In this document: piece by piece, positions 49,932 through 57,790 of the stretch
Position numbering within the stretch: position 1 is the stretch's first letter
Layout of the letters: each line of letters opens with the position of its first letter
NCBI GenBank assembly: GCA_004799545.1
Contig: SSMU01000023.1
Span: 248,001-312,000, forward strand
Source: Phenylobacterium sp.
Lineage (GTDB): Bacteria > Pseudomonadota > Alphaproteobacteria > Caulobacterales > Caulobacteraceae
Length of the DNA stretch: 64,000 nucleotides
Direction: 5' to 3'
Made by a program: the position numbers and the translations under genes
Notes under the pieces: model-generated
Told to the model about the DNA's origin: nothing
Seen by the model: only the letters and a program-made list of their open reading frames with translations
Database searches by the model: none

Positions 49932-50942
49932 ATGCTGGACGTCACTGTAGTGCTGCTGGACGACGGGATGTCGTCCACGGCGATCATGCCCGTGGAGATC
50001 TTCCACTCGGCGGGCACGCTCTGGAACGACCTGCATGACCGCCCCACCCAGCGCGCCTTCCGCGTGCGCACCGTCTCCATCGACGGCGAGGCGGTCCGCA
50101 GCCCCTATGGCATCGGGCTGAAGCCCGAAGCCGCCATCGCCGACGTCACCCGCACCGACGTGGTGATCGTCTCGACCTCGGGCCTGGAGCTCGACCTCAA
50201 CCTGGTGAAGCACAGCGCGCTCTTGCCCTGGCTGCGGCGCCACCACGAGCGCGGCGCCTACGTCGCCGGGGTCTGCATGGGCGCGGCCTACCTGGCCGAA
50301 GCCGGCCTGCTGGACGGCCGGATCGCCACCACCCACTGGGCGGTGGCCGGGCGGATGGCCGAGCGCTGGCCGAACGTCCATTGGCGGCCGGACCTGTTCG
50401 TCACCGAGGACAGCCGGCTGCTGTGCTCGGGCGGCCTCTACGCCTCCATCGACATCAGCCTCTTCCTCGTCGAGAAGCTGTGCGGCCACCAGGTCGCGCT
50501 GCAGTGCGCCAAGGCGCTGCTCCTGCCCATGCCCCGGGCGCACCAGTCGGGCTACGCCATGCTGTCGGTCTCGCGGCCGCACGGCGACGAGCGGATCCGC
50601 TCGGTGGAGAGCTTCCTGCAAGCCAACTTCTGCCAGAACCTCTCGACCCAGGCCCTGGCCGACGTGGCGGGCCTGGGCGCGCGCACCTTCGTGCGTCACT
50701 TCAAGGCCGCCACCGGCAAGCTGCCGGCCGCCTACATGCAGGCGCTGCGCATCGAGGCCGCCAAGGCCATGTTGGAGAGCGGGCCCAAGCCCGTCCAGTC
50801 GATCAGCTCCGACGTGGGCTACGACGACGTCGCCTTCTTCCGCGGCCTCTTCAAGCGCGCCACCGGCATGACCCCGATCGAATACCGCGCCCGCTTCGCT
50901 CCCTGGAGCGTCCGCGGCCAGGCCGTGCTGGGGGCCTCCTGA
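49932..50942 (+). CDS. GlxA-type AraC regulator with DJ-1/PfpI-like domain
   Basis: A 336-residue transcriptional regulator. The N-terminal DJ-1/PfpI (GATase-like) domain has the nucleophile-elbow region AYVAGVCMGAAYLAEAGLLDG, where the elbow Cys is present, and DVVIVSTSG. The C-terminal AraC helix-turn-helix pair is LSTQALADVAGLGARTFVRHFKAATG and QSISSDVGYDDVAFFRGLFKRATGMTPIEYR. GlxA-type proteins act on amine, arginine or choline-like compounds, or as regulators of stress. ATG 49932 follows GGGAGG. The second LysR gene starts two bases after its stop. Confidence 0.9.
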   Translation: MLDVTVVLLDDGMSSTAIMPVEIFHSAGTLWNDLHDRPTQRAFRVRTVSIDGEAVRSPYGIGLKPEAAIADVTRTDVVIVSTSGLELDLNLVKHSALLPWLRRHHERGAYVAGVCMGAAYLAEAGLLDGRIATTHWAVAGRMAERWPNVHWRPDLFVTEDSRLLCSGGLYASIDISLFLVEKLCGHQVALQCAKALLLPMPRAHQSGYAMLSVSRPHGDERIRSVESFLQANFCQNLSTQALADVAGLGARTFVRHFKAATGKLPAAYMQALRIEAAKAMLESGPKPVQSISSDVGYDDVAFFRGLFKRATGMTPIEYRARFAPWSVRGQAVLGAS

Positions 50943-50944
50943 GC

Positions 50945-51847
50945 ATGAGCCGCCTGCCCCCGTTCTTCGCCCTGCGGGCCCTGGAGGCGGCCGCCCGGCA
51001 TCGCAGCTACAGCCGCGCGGCGGCCGAGCTTGCGGTGACCCACGGCGCGGTCAGCCACCACATGCGCCGGCTGGAGGCCGAGCTGGGCGCCCGGTTGTTC
51101 GAGCGGCGCGGCAACCTGATGCTGCCGACCCCGGAGGCCGAGCGGCTGGCCGGCGAGGTGCGCCGCGGCCTCGACGTCCTGCGCGAGGGCGTGGCGGCGT
51201 TCGGCGAGGCCGCCGAGCGCGACCCGCTGGTGGTCAGCCTCTGCGTCCAGTTCGCCAGCCGCTGGCTGCCGCCGCGGCTGCCCGGGCTGCTGGCCGATCC
51301 GGCCGGCGCCAACCTGGAGATGCGGGTCGAGGACCGGGTCGCCGACTTCCTCACCGACGGGGTCGACGTGGCGGTGCGCTACGGCGCGGGCGGCTGGAGC
51401 GGCGTGGAATCCGAACAGCTGCTGGGCGAGGTGCTGTTCCCGGTCTGCAGCCCGACGGTGGCGGCCCGCCACCCGGTGCGGCGGTCGCAGGACCTGCTCG
51501 GCGCGCCGCTGCTGCACCATGCCCATCGCCCCTGGGCCCTGTGGTTCGAGGCCTTCGACCTGGCCGCGCCGCCGCAGACCGGCATGCTGTTCGAAGACTC
51601 GCTGATGCTCTACGAGGCCGCCGCCCAGGGCCTGGGCGTGGCCCTGGCCCGCTCCGGCCTGGTGGAGGGCGACCTGGAGTCCGGCCGGCTGGTGCGGCCG
51701 CTGAGTTCCGAGGTGGCTACCGACCAGGGCTTCCACCTCGTCTGGCGCGCGGACAGCCGCAAGCTCGCGCGCATCGAGGCCCTGCGCGACTGGCTGGCGG
51801 CTGAGGCCGCGCCCGGGGTCGCCGAGCGGGCCACGCGCGCGGCCTGA
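50945..51847 (+). CDS. LysR family (GcvA-like) regulator, copy B
   Basis: A 300-residue paralogue of the regulator at 48585, with identical helix-turn-helix RSYSRAAAELAVTHGAVS and highly similar effector domain, differing most in the region after residue 40. It begins two bases after the GlxA-type gene, so the two are co-transcribed. Retention of both copies on either side of DUF4242 and GlxA genes suggests a duplication that has kept DNA-binding specificity, so both may read the same operator with different ligands. Confidence 0.9.
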   Translation: MSRLPPFFALRALEAAARHRSYSRAAAELAVTHGAVSHHMRRLEAELGARLFERRGNLMLPTPEAERLAGEVRRGLDVLREGVAAFGEAAERDPLVVSLCVQFASRWLPPRLPGLLADPAGANLEMRVEDRVADFLTDGVDVAVRYGAGGWSGVESEQLLGEVLFPVCSPTVAARHPVRRSQDLLGAPLLHHAHRPWALWFEAFDLAAPPQTGMLFEDSLMLYEAAAQGLGVALARSGLVEGDLESGRLVRPLSSEVATDQGFHLVWRADSRKLARIEALRDWLAAEAAPGVAERATRAA

Positions 51848-51967
51848 ACCAGGTTCACGCTGCGGCGCAGCAAAAGGATTGCCGCAGGGCGCTAAACGCG
51901 TGTTAGAAAGCCCACCCCTGCGGAGGGCGCGAGGTCGCGGCCGCTCCGCGCAGCGAGGCTTCGCCGG

Positions 51968-52846
51968 ATGGTTCAGATCAAGCAGGTCGGCGTCATTGGC
52001 GCGGGCCAGATGGGCACGGGCATCGCCCATGTCTGCGCCCTGGGCGGCTATGACGTCCTGCTGCATGACGTCAGCCGCGAGCGGCTGGACGCCGGCATGG
52101 AGACCATCAAGCGCAACCTCAGCCGCCAGGTGGTGCGCGGCATCATCGACCAGGCCGCCATGGACGCCGCGCTGGGCCACATCAAGCCGGCCGCCGAACT
52201 GCAGAGCATCGGCAAGACCGACCTGGCCATCGAGGCCGCCACCGAGGACGAGGAGGTCAAGAAGACCATCTTCAAAGCGCTGCAGCCGCACCTCGCCGAC
52301 AAGACGCTGCTGGCCTCCAACACCTCCTCCATCTCGATCACCCGCCTGGCCTCGGTCACCGACCGGCCGGAGCGGTTCATCGGCCTGCATTTCATGAACC
52401 CGGCGCCGCTGATGAAGCTCGTGGAGATCATCCGCGGCATCGCCACCGACGCGCCGACCTACGAGACCGCCGTCGAGTTCACCAAGTCGCTCGGCAAGAC
52501 CACCGCCAACGCCGAGGATTTCCCCGCCTTCATCGTCAACCGCATCCTGGTGCCGATGATCAACGAGGCGATCTACACCCTCTATGAAGGCGTCGGCACG
52601 GTGGAGGCGATCGACACCGCCATGCGCCTGGGCGCCAACCACCCGATGGGCCCGCTGGAGCTCGGCGACTTCATCGGCCTCGACACCGTGCTGTCGATCA
52701 TGAACGTGCTCTACGACGGCCTGTCGGATTCCAAGTACCGGCCCTGTCCGCTCTTGGTGAAGTACGTCGAGGCCGGCTGGCTGGGCCGCAAGGCCGGCCG
52801 CGGCTTCTACGACTACCGCGGCGAGACGCCGGTGCCGACGCGCTAG
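51968..52846 (+). CDS. hbd: 3-hydroxybutyryl-CoA dehydrogenase
   Basis: Reversibly oxidises 3-hydroxybutyryl-CoA to acetoacetyl-CoA with NAD(P) in C4 acyl-CoA and butyrate metabolism. A 292-residue protein with Rossmann loop GVIGAGQMGTGIAHVCALGG, the catalytic His in GLHFMNPAPLMKLVEII, and FIVNRILVPMINEAIYTLYEGVG plus GANHPMGPLELGDFIGLDTVL, the C-terminal domain signature. It lies downstream of etfBA in many relatives (recalled) but here is separated by the regulator block. It is followed by a long inverted repeat. Confidence 0.94.
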   Translation: MVQIKQVGVIGAGQMGTGIAHVCALGGYDVLLHDVSRERLDAGMETIKRNLSRQVVRGIIDQAAMDAALGHIKPAAELQSIGKTDLAIEAATEDEEVKKTIFKALQPHLADKTLLASNTSSISITRLASVTDRPERFIGLHFMNPAPLMKLVEIIRGIATDAPTYETAVEFTKSLGKTTANAEDFPAFIVNRILVPMINEAIYTLYEGVGTVEAIDTAMRLGANHPMGPLELGDFIGLDTVLSIMNVLYDGLSDSKYRPCPLLVKYVEAGWLGRKAGRGFYDYRGETPVPTR

Positions 52847-52848
52847 GC

Positions 52849-52993
52849 TTTCCCTCCCCTTCATGGGGAGGGTGGCCCCGGCGAAGCCGGGCCGGGTGGG
52901 GAAGTCACGATCAAGCTGTGAGGCTGACGCCTAGCCCTCACTCCCTCACCCTGGCCGCTTTGCGGCCTATCCCTCCCCATTAAGGGAGGGAAA
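52849..52993. repeat. 145-bp inverted-repeat element between convergent genes
   Basis: Outer arms 52849-52872 and 52971-52993 are near-perfect reverse complements (TTTCCCTCCC...GGGGAGGG). Inner parts also pair loosely (CCGGCGAAGCCGGG against GGCCGCTTTGCGGCC-type). It resembles the CCCTCCCC/GGGGAGGG palindromes dispersed in Caulobacterales genomes. It fills the whole gap between hbd and the convergent monooxygenase gene, and CTAGGC flanks it on both sides, so it likely serves as a terminator. Confidence 0.65.
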
Positions 52994-54487
52994 CTAGGCC
53001 GCCTGTTTCGCCGGCACGCTGTTCCGCCGCGGGACGGGATTGGAGAACTCCAGCACCCCATCCTCCAGGCCAGAGAACCGCAGGGTCATCAGGTCGAGCG
53101 CGTAGTTCTGGTGCAGCTTCCAGGGCGCCTTGGAGCCCTGTTTCGGGAACTTGCCGATCGCCCGCTGCACATAGCCTGACGAGAAGTCGAGCCACGGCGC
53201 CGTCTCGACCGTCGGATCGGTGTTGCGCGGGGTGGCCTGGCGCTGGCCGGTCGCGGCCATGTGGTTCAGCAGGCGCGCGACATAGGCGCAGGTCAGGTCG
53301 CACTTCAGCGTCCAGGAGGCGTTGGTGTAGCCGAACGAGGAGGCGAGGTTCGGCACGCCCTCGTACATCATCCCCTTGTAGGAGAGCGTCTCGGCCGGAT
53401 CGACGCGGCGGCCATCGACGGTCAGCTCGACGCCGTTCAGCACCTTGAGGTTCAGCCCGGTGGCGGTGACGATGATGTCGGCGGGCAGCTCCGCGCCGGA
53501 CTTCAGCCTGACGCCCGTCTCGGTGAAGGTCTCGATGTGGTCTGTGACCACCGAGGCCCGGCCGGCCTTGATCGCCTCGAACAGGTCGGCGTCGGGCACC
53601 AGGCACAGCCGCTGGTCCCAGGGATTGTAGCTGGGCGTGAAGTGGGTCTCGACGTCGTAGTCGGGCCCCAGCTGGTCGCGGACCATCTTGATGATGCCGG
53701 CCTTCACCTGCGCCGGCTTGCGCCGCGCCATGCGGAAGAAATACATGCCGAACAGCACGTTGCGCCAGCGGACCAGCTGGTAGGCGAGCTGCGCCGGCAG
53801 GTATCCGCGCAGCCCGTTGGCCCACTTGTCCTCGGCCGGCCGGGAGACGACGTAGGTCGGCGAGCGCTGCAGCATGGTCACGTGGCCGGCGTGGCGCGCC
53901 ATCTCCGGGACCAGGGTCACCGCCGTCGCGCCGGAGCCGATCACCACCACCTGCTTGCCGGCGTAGTCGAGGGCTTCCGGCCAGTGCTGCGGGTGGACGA
54001 CCTGGCCCTTGAACCGGTCGCGGCCGGGGAACTCCGGCGTGTAGCCCTGCTCGTAGTCGTAGTAGCCCCCGCACAGGAACAGGAAGCCGCAGGTGAAGCG
54101 CACGCTGCCCCCGTCGGCGGTTCGGGCCTCGACGGTCCAGGTGGCGTCCTCGCTCGACCAGGACGCCGCGGTCACCCGGTGGCCGAAGCGGATGTGCGGC
54201 TCGATGCCGTTCTCCCGCGCCGTCTCGCGGACGTAGCCGAGGATCGAGGGCCCGTCGGCGATCGCCTTGGCCTGGGTCCAGGGTTTGAAGTTGTAGCCCA
54301 GGGTATACATGTCGCTGTCGGAGCGGATGCCCGGGTAGCGGAACAGGTCCCAGGTGCCGCCGATCGCCGCGCGGCCTTCCAGGATCACATAGGTGCGCCC
54401 AGGCGCCTCGGTCTGCAGGTGGTAGGCCGCGCCGACGCCCGACAGGCCCGCGCCGACGATCACCACGTCGAAGAATGGATCGGCCAT
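52994..54487 (-). CDS. FAD-dependent monooxygenase (Baeyer-Villiger type)
   Basis: A 497-residue flavin- and NADPH-dependent oxygenase. It has the FAD loop VVIVGAGLSGVGAAYHL, the type I Baeyer-Villiger fingerprint F-x-G-x3-H-x3-W-P (FKGQVVHPQHWP), the NADPH loop VVVIGSGATAVTLVPEMARH and the late ATGLNLKVLNG motif. The nearest familiar group is EthA/ MymA-like proteins. ATG 54487 is chosen: upstream in-frame codons lie in the non-coding leader. It would oxidise a ketone to an ester, substrate unknown. Its upstream region contains a palindrome that could be an operator. Confidence 0.9.
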   Translation of the reverse strand: MADPFFDVVIVGAGLSGVGAAYHLQTEAPGRTYVILEGRAAIGGTWDLFRYPGIRSDSDMYTLGYNFKPWTQAKAIADGPSILGYVRETARENGIEPHIRFGHRVTAASWSSEDATWTVEARTADGGSVRFTCGFLFLCGGYYDYEQGYTPEFPGRDRFKGQVVHPQHWPEALDYAGKQVVVIGSGATAVTLVPEMARHAGHVTMLQRSPTYVVSRPAEDKWANGLRGYLPAQLAYQLVRWRNVLFGMYFFRMARRKPAQVKAGIIKMVRDQLGPDYDVETHFTPSYNPWDQRLCLVPDADLFEAIKAGRASVVTDHIETFTETGVRLKSGAELPADIIVTATGLNLKVLNGVELTVDGRRVDPAETLSYKGMMYEGVPNLASSFGYTNASWTLKCDLTCAYVARLLNHMAATGQRQATPRNTDPTVETAPWLDFSSGYVQRAIGKFPKQGSKAPWKLHQNYALDLMTLRFSGLEDGVLEFSNPVPRRNSVPAKQAA

Positions 54488-54527
54488 CCGCTTCCTGAGC
54501 CCCCCTGAAGCTGCGCTGCAGCCCCTT

Positions 54528-54548
54528 ATATGATCGTTGATCACATAT
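54528..54548. promoter_or_regulatory. Possible operator upstream of the monooxygenase
   Basis: ATATGATC-GTT-GATCACATAT forms a short palindrome with a perfect core TGATC-GTT-GATCA. It lies 41 bases before the monooxygenase start and in a strikingly AT-rich patch for this genome. Confidence 0.3.
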
Positions 54549-54677
54549 CTCGCAGAACAGCGCCACCCCATTCCGGGGAATCCCCTCAACCCTGGGCGCC
54601 GGTTTCAGCGCCTTGCAGTTGTTGCGCGGCAGATCGTCGCGTTGTGCGGCGCAGCAAGCCCGCCAACTGCGTTAACC

Positions 54678-55379
54678 ATGCTCCTCGCCGCCCTGGCGCT
54701 CGCCGCCGCCCTCGACCTGGCCCCGCGGCCGACCGACCTGGTCCATAAGGGCGAGGAGGCGACCTACGCCCTGCAGCTCGACAGCGTGCTGGACAGCTGG
54801 ATGGAGGACGGCGCCAAGGGCTCCTGCCCGCCGGGCGCGACCACCACCGCCCTGGGGTCGGAGCCGCTCGGCCCGGCCTCGACGGTCCTGCACGTCACCC
54901 CCGACGCCGACATCGCTCCCGACGCCATCGTCTATCGGGAGCGCTTCCACATCGCCGGCTGCGGCCGCTCCGCCCGGCAGGACAACATCCTGGTGGTCCG
55001 CCAGAAGGCCGGCGGCTGGTACATGACCGCCTTCGTGCCGGGCGAGACCCAGGTCAGCCCCGTGCTGTTCCGCGAGCTCGCCCCGATGCTCATCCAGGCG
55101 GCGCGCAGCGACGAGCCGCCGACCGGCTGCGCCAACGGCGACAGCCGCCTCTACCAGCTGATGGACACCGAGCGGGTCGGGCCCCCGGCGGGGGCCCTGG
55201 AGTCCGGCCGCCGGGCGTGGCGCGAACGCTGGATCCAGCGCGGCTGCGGCGCGGATCGCAGCGTCCTCGTCGACTTCGCCACCGCCCCCGACGGCCACAT
55301 CCGCGTCGCCGTGACCCCGGATTGGTCGCCGTCCGCGGCGTCGGTCGCCAGCGCCAGCGGCGCGGGGCCGCACCCTTAA
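54678..55379 (+). CDS. Exported protein of unknown function
   Basis: A 233-residue protein with a short leader (MLLAALALAAALDLA) that looks like a signal peptide. The mature region contains several Cys residues (GSCPPGATT, IAGCGRSARQ, PPTGCANGDSR, QRGCGADRS) that suggest disulfides in the periplasm, and WYMTAFVPGETQVSPVLFREL. No family recognised. The frame is open upstream but ATG 54678 begins a plausible signal peptide. It lies divergent from the monooxygenase and precedes the TipF-like gene by 60 bases. Confidence 0.6.
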   Translation: MLLAALALAAALDLAPRPTDLVHKGEEATYALQLDSVLDSWMEDGAKGSCPPGATTTALGSEPLGPASTVLHVTPDADIAPDAIVYRERFHIAGCGRSARQDNILVVRQKAGGWYMTAFVPGETQVSPVLFRELAPMLIQAARSDEPPTGCANGDSRLYQLMDTERVGPPAGALESGRRAWRERWIQRGCGADRSVLVDFATAPDGHIRVAVTPDWSPSAASVASASGAGPHP

Positions 55380-55439
55380 TCCATTCGACACCGCCGGACC
55401 CGCCATCGGATACTGCTCGGTGATTCGAATGGCGGGACC

Positions 55440-56702
55440 ATGCGTCGGCTGACCCTCGCGCTGCTAGTTGCGACCTACTTCTGCCTCTCGTTGATCGTGG
55501 CCCTCACCCTGTGGCGCTACGGCGGCGGTTGGGGCGCGGGCGTGGCGGCGCTGGTGGGCGGCCTGGGCCTCTGCTTCGCCTTCCACGGCCTGATCGAGCG
55601 GGCGCTGGAGACCGGCGCCATCAAGGGCGAGATCGAATCCGTCCGCGACGCCCAGAAGATCATCATCGACCAGGTCGAGCGCCTCGACGAGCGGGTGACC
55701 GAGGTCGCCGAGACGGTGGCCGAAGCCGCCCTGCGCCGCTCCGAGGAGCTGGCCGACGAGGTGCACATCCTGGAAGGCCTGGTAGAGCGCATGCGCCACC
55801 AGCTCGACCAGCACGGCCAGGTCGCCGCCTTCGTCGAGCGCCCCGGCGCCGAGCGCCAGCAGACCAGCGCCCTCTTCGAGACGGTCCGCGAGGCCCTGGC
55901 CGAAAACCGCGTCGACCTCTACCTGCAGCCGATCGTCGGCCTGCCGCAGCGCAAGACCGTGTTCTACGAAAGCTTCTCAAGGCTGCGCGACGAGACCGGC
56001 CGGGTGATGATGCCGGCCGAATACCTCGCGGTGGCCGAGCCCGCCGGCCTGATGACCGCGATCGACAACCTGCTGCTGTTCCGCTGCGTGCAGATCGTCC
56101 GCCGGCTCGCCAAGCAGGACCGCAGGATCGGCATCTTCTGCAACGTCTCCATGGCCAGCCTCGGCGACGAGAGCTTCTTCCCGCAGTTCCTCGAGCTGCT
56201 CACCGCCAACCGCGATCTGGCCGGCGCCCTGATCTTCGAGGTCGGCCAGGCGGCGTTCGAGAGCCGCGGCTCGATCGAGGCCCGCAACATGGGCAAGCTC
56301 GCCGACCTCGGCTTCCGCTTCTCGCTCGACAAGGTGGTCGACCTCGACCTCGACCTGCAGGACCTCACCCGCTCCGACGTGAAGTTCATCAAGGTCGCCG
56401 CCCAGTTCTTGCTCGACGAGATGACCGAGGTGAACGGCCGGCTGATCCTGCGCTCGCTGCCCGACCTGGCGGCGGAGGACTTCGCCGCCCTGACCCGCCG
56501 CTACGGCGTCGAGGTGATCGCCGAGAAGGTCGAGGCCGAGCGCCAGGTGGTCGATGTCCTCGACCTCGGCATCACCTACGGCCAGGGCCACCTGTTCGGC
56601 GAACCCCGCGCCATCCGCGACGCCGTCCTCGCCGAGGCCGATCCGCCGTCGGCCTACCTCCGCCCCCACTTCCAGCGCCGCGCGGCCGGCGGCGGGCGGT
56701 AG
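55440..56702 (+). CDS. tipF: EAL domain protein, TipF-like, degenerate
   Basis: In Caulobacter TipF is a polar c-di-GMP receptor needed for flagellar assembly at the new pole. This 420-residue protein has two N-terminal membrane helices (about 5-26 and 34-52), a coiled coil (about 60-130, IESVRDAQKIIIDQVERLDERV and on) and a C-terminal EAL domain (about 145-405). The EAL triplet is Glu177-Ser-Phe (YESFSRL) and the DDFGTGYSS loop is reduced to Asp297-Lys-Val-Val-Asp, so hydrolysis of c-di-GMP is unlikely while binding may persist. Architecture, not just the EAL domain, supports TipF. Confidence 0.82.
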   Translation: MRRLTLALLVATYFCLSLIVALTLWRYGGGWGAGVAALVGGLGLCFAFHGLIERALETGAIKGEIESVRDAQKIIIDQVERLDERVTEVAETVAEAALRRSEELADEVHILEGLVERMRHQLDQHGQVAAFVERPGAERQQTSALFETVREALAENRVDLYLQPIVGLPQRKTVFYESFSRLRDETGRVMMPAEYLAVAEPAGLMTAIDNLLLFRCVQIVRRLAKQDRRIGIFCNVSMASLGDESFFPQFLELLTANRDLAGALIFEVGQAAFESRGSIEARNMGKLADLGFRFSLDKVVDLDLDLQDLTRSDVKFIKVAAQFLLDEMTEVNGRLILRSLPDLAAEDFAALTRRYGVEVIAEKVEAERQVVDVLDLGITYGQGHLFGEPRAIRDAVLAEADPPSAYLRPHFQRRAAGGGR

Positions 56703-56728
56703 GCGCACCTTCGCGCTGCTCAATACGA

Positions 56729-56834
56729 CCGTCATGGCCGGGCTTGTCCCGGGGACCCATAAGCACCGAACGCTCAGGCAAATCTCAGAACTCGGCGCGT
56801 TTGGGTGGCCGGGACAAGCCCGGCCATGACGGTT
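56729..56834. repeat. Inverted repeat with perfect 25-bp arms
   Basis: Arms 56729-56753 and 56810-56834 are perfect reverse complements of the form ACCGTCATGGCCGGGC... and enclose 56 bases. The arm sequence belongs to a palindrome family (CATGGCCGGGCTTGTCCCGG) that I recall as widespread in alphaproteobacterial intergenic regions. It lies between tipF and the HAD gene, 48 bases before the latter. Confidence 0.8.
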
Positions 56835-56881
56835 GAGTTTTAGGTTTGACCCGATCGCGGACGGCCTTTAGCCCCGCCCCC

Positions 56882-57745
56882 ATGACCTCCCCCAAGATCA
56901 TCTCCGGGCTCTCCGCCCTCACCGATCTCTACGGCGTGCTGCTCTGCGACGTCTGGGGGGTGATCCACAACGGCCGCGAGGCCTTCCCGGCGGCTTGCGC
57001 GGCGCTCGCCGGCTTCCGCGCCCAGGGCGGCGAGGTGGTGCTGATCTCCAACGCCCCACGTCCCAACGCCGGGGTCATCGAACAGCTCGACCGGCTGGGC
57101 GTGCCGCGTGAGTCCTGGTCGCTGGTGGTCACCTCGGGCGACGCGACCCGCAAGCTCTTGGCCGCCCGCGCGCCGGGTCCCGCCTGGAAGCTCGGCCCCG
57201 ACCGCGACGACCCGCTCTACGAGGGCCTCGGCCTCGACTTCGCCGAGTTGGACGAGTCGGCCTTCATCTCCTGCACCGGCCCGTTCGACGACGAGGCCGA
57301 GACGCCGGACGACTATCGCGAGCGCTTCAAGGGCGCCGTCGCCCGCGGCCTGCCGATGATCTGCGCCAACCCCGACATCGTCGTGCAGCGCGGCGCGAAG
57401 CTGATCTACTGCGGCGGGGCCCTGGCCCAGCTCTACGAGGCGCTGGACGGCCAGGTGCTGATGGCCGGCAAGCCGCACGCGGCCATCTACGACCTGGCGC
57501 TCGCCAAGGCCGCCGAGCGCGCGGGTCAAGCCATCGATCGCAGCCGCGTGCTCTGCGTCGGCGACGGGCCGCGCACCGACCTGCGCGGCGCCAACGCCCA
57601 AGGCCTCGACGCCCTGTTCGTCGCCAACGGCATCCACGGCCAGGAGATCCTGGCCTCCGGGACGCTCGATCCGGCGATGATCAACCACGTCTTCGAGACC
57701 GAGGGCGTCACCGCCGCCTGGGCGATCGCCGACCTGGTCTGGTGA
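56882..57745 (+). CDS. TIGR01459-type HAD hydrolase
   Basis: A 287-residue HAD superfamily protein of the NagD/PLP-phosphatase-like class. It begins ISGLSALTDLYGVLLCDVWGVIHNG, where the Asp of DVWGVI is the nucleophile; ISNAPRPNAGV carries motif II; AGKPHAAIYDLALAKA includes the motif III Lys; and VGDGPRTDLRGANAQGLDALFV motif IV. The cap domain lies between about 95 and 185. ATG 56882 gives this start; the upstream frame is in the repeat region. Substrate unknown, possibly a sugar or nucleotide phosphate. Confidence 0.9.
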   Translation: MTSPKIISGLSALTDLYGVLLCDVWGVIHNGREAFPAACAALAGFRAQGGEVVLISNAPRPNAGVIEQLDRLGVPRESWSLVVTSGDATRKLLAARAPGPAWKLGPDRDDPLYEGLGLDFAELDESAFISCTGPFDDEAETPDDYRERFKGAVARGLPMICANPDIVVQRGAKLIYCGGALAQLYEALDGQVLMAGKPHAAIYDLALAKAAERAGQAIDRSRVLCVGDGPRTDLRGANAQGLDALFVANGIHGQEILASGTLDPAMINHVFETEGVTAAWAIADLVW

Positions 57746-57790
57746 GCGCCGCCATTCGTCGCTAAGTGATCTGGGCCTGAGGGGACGTCC

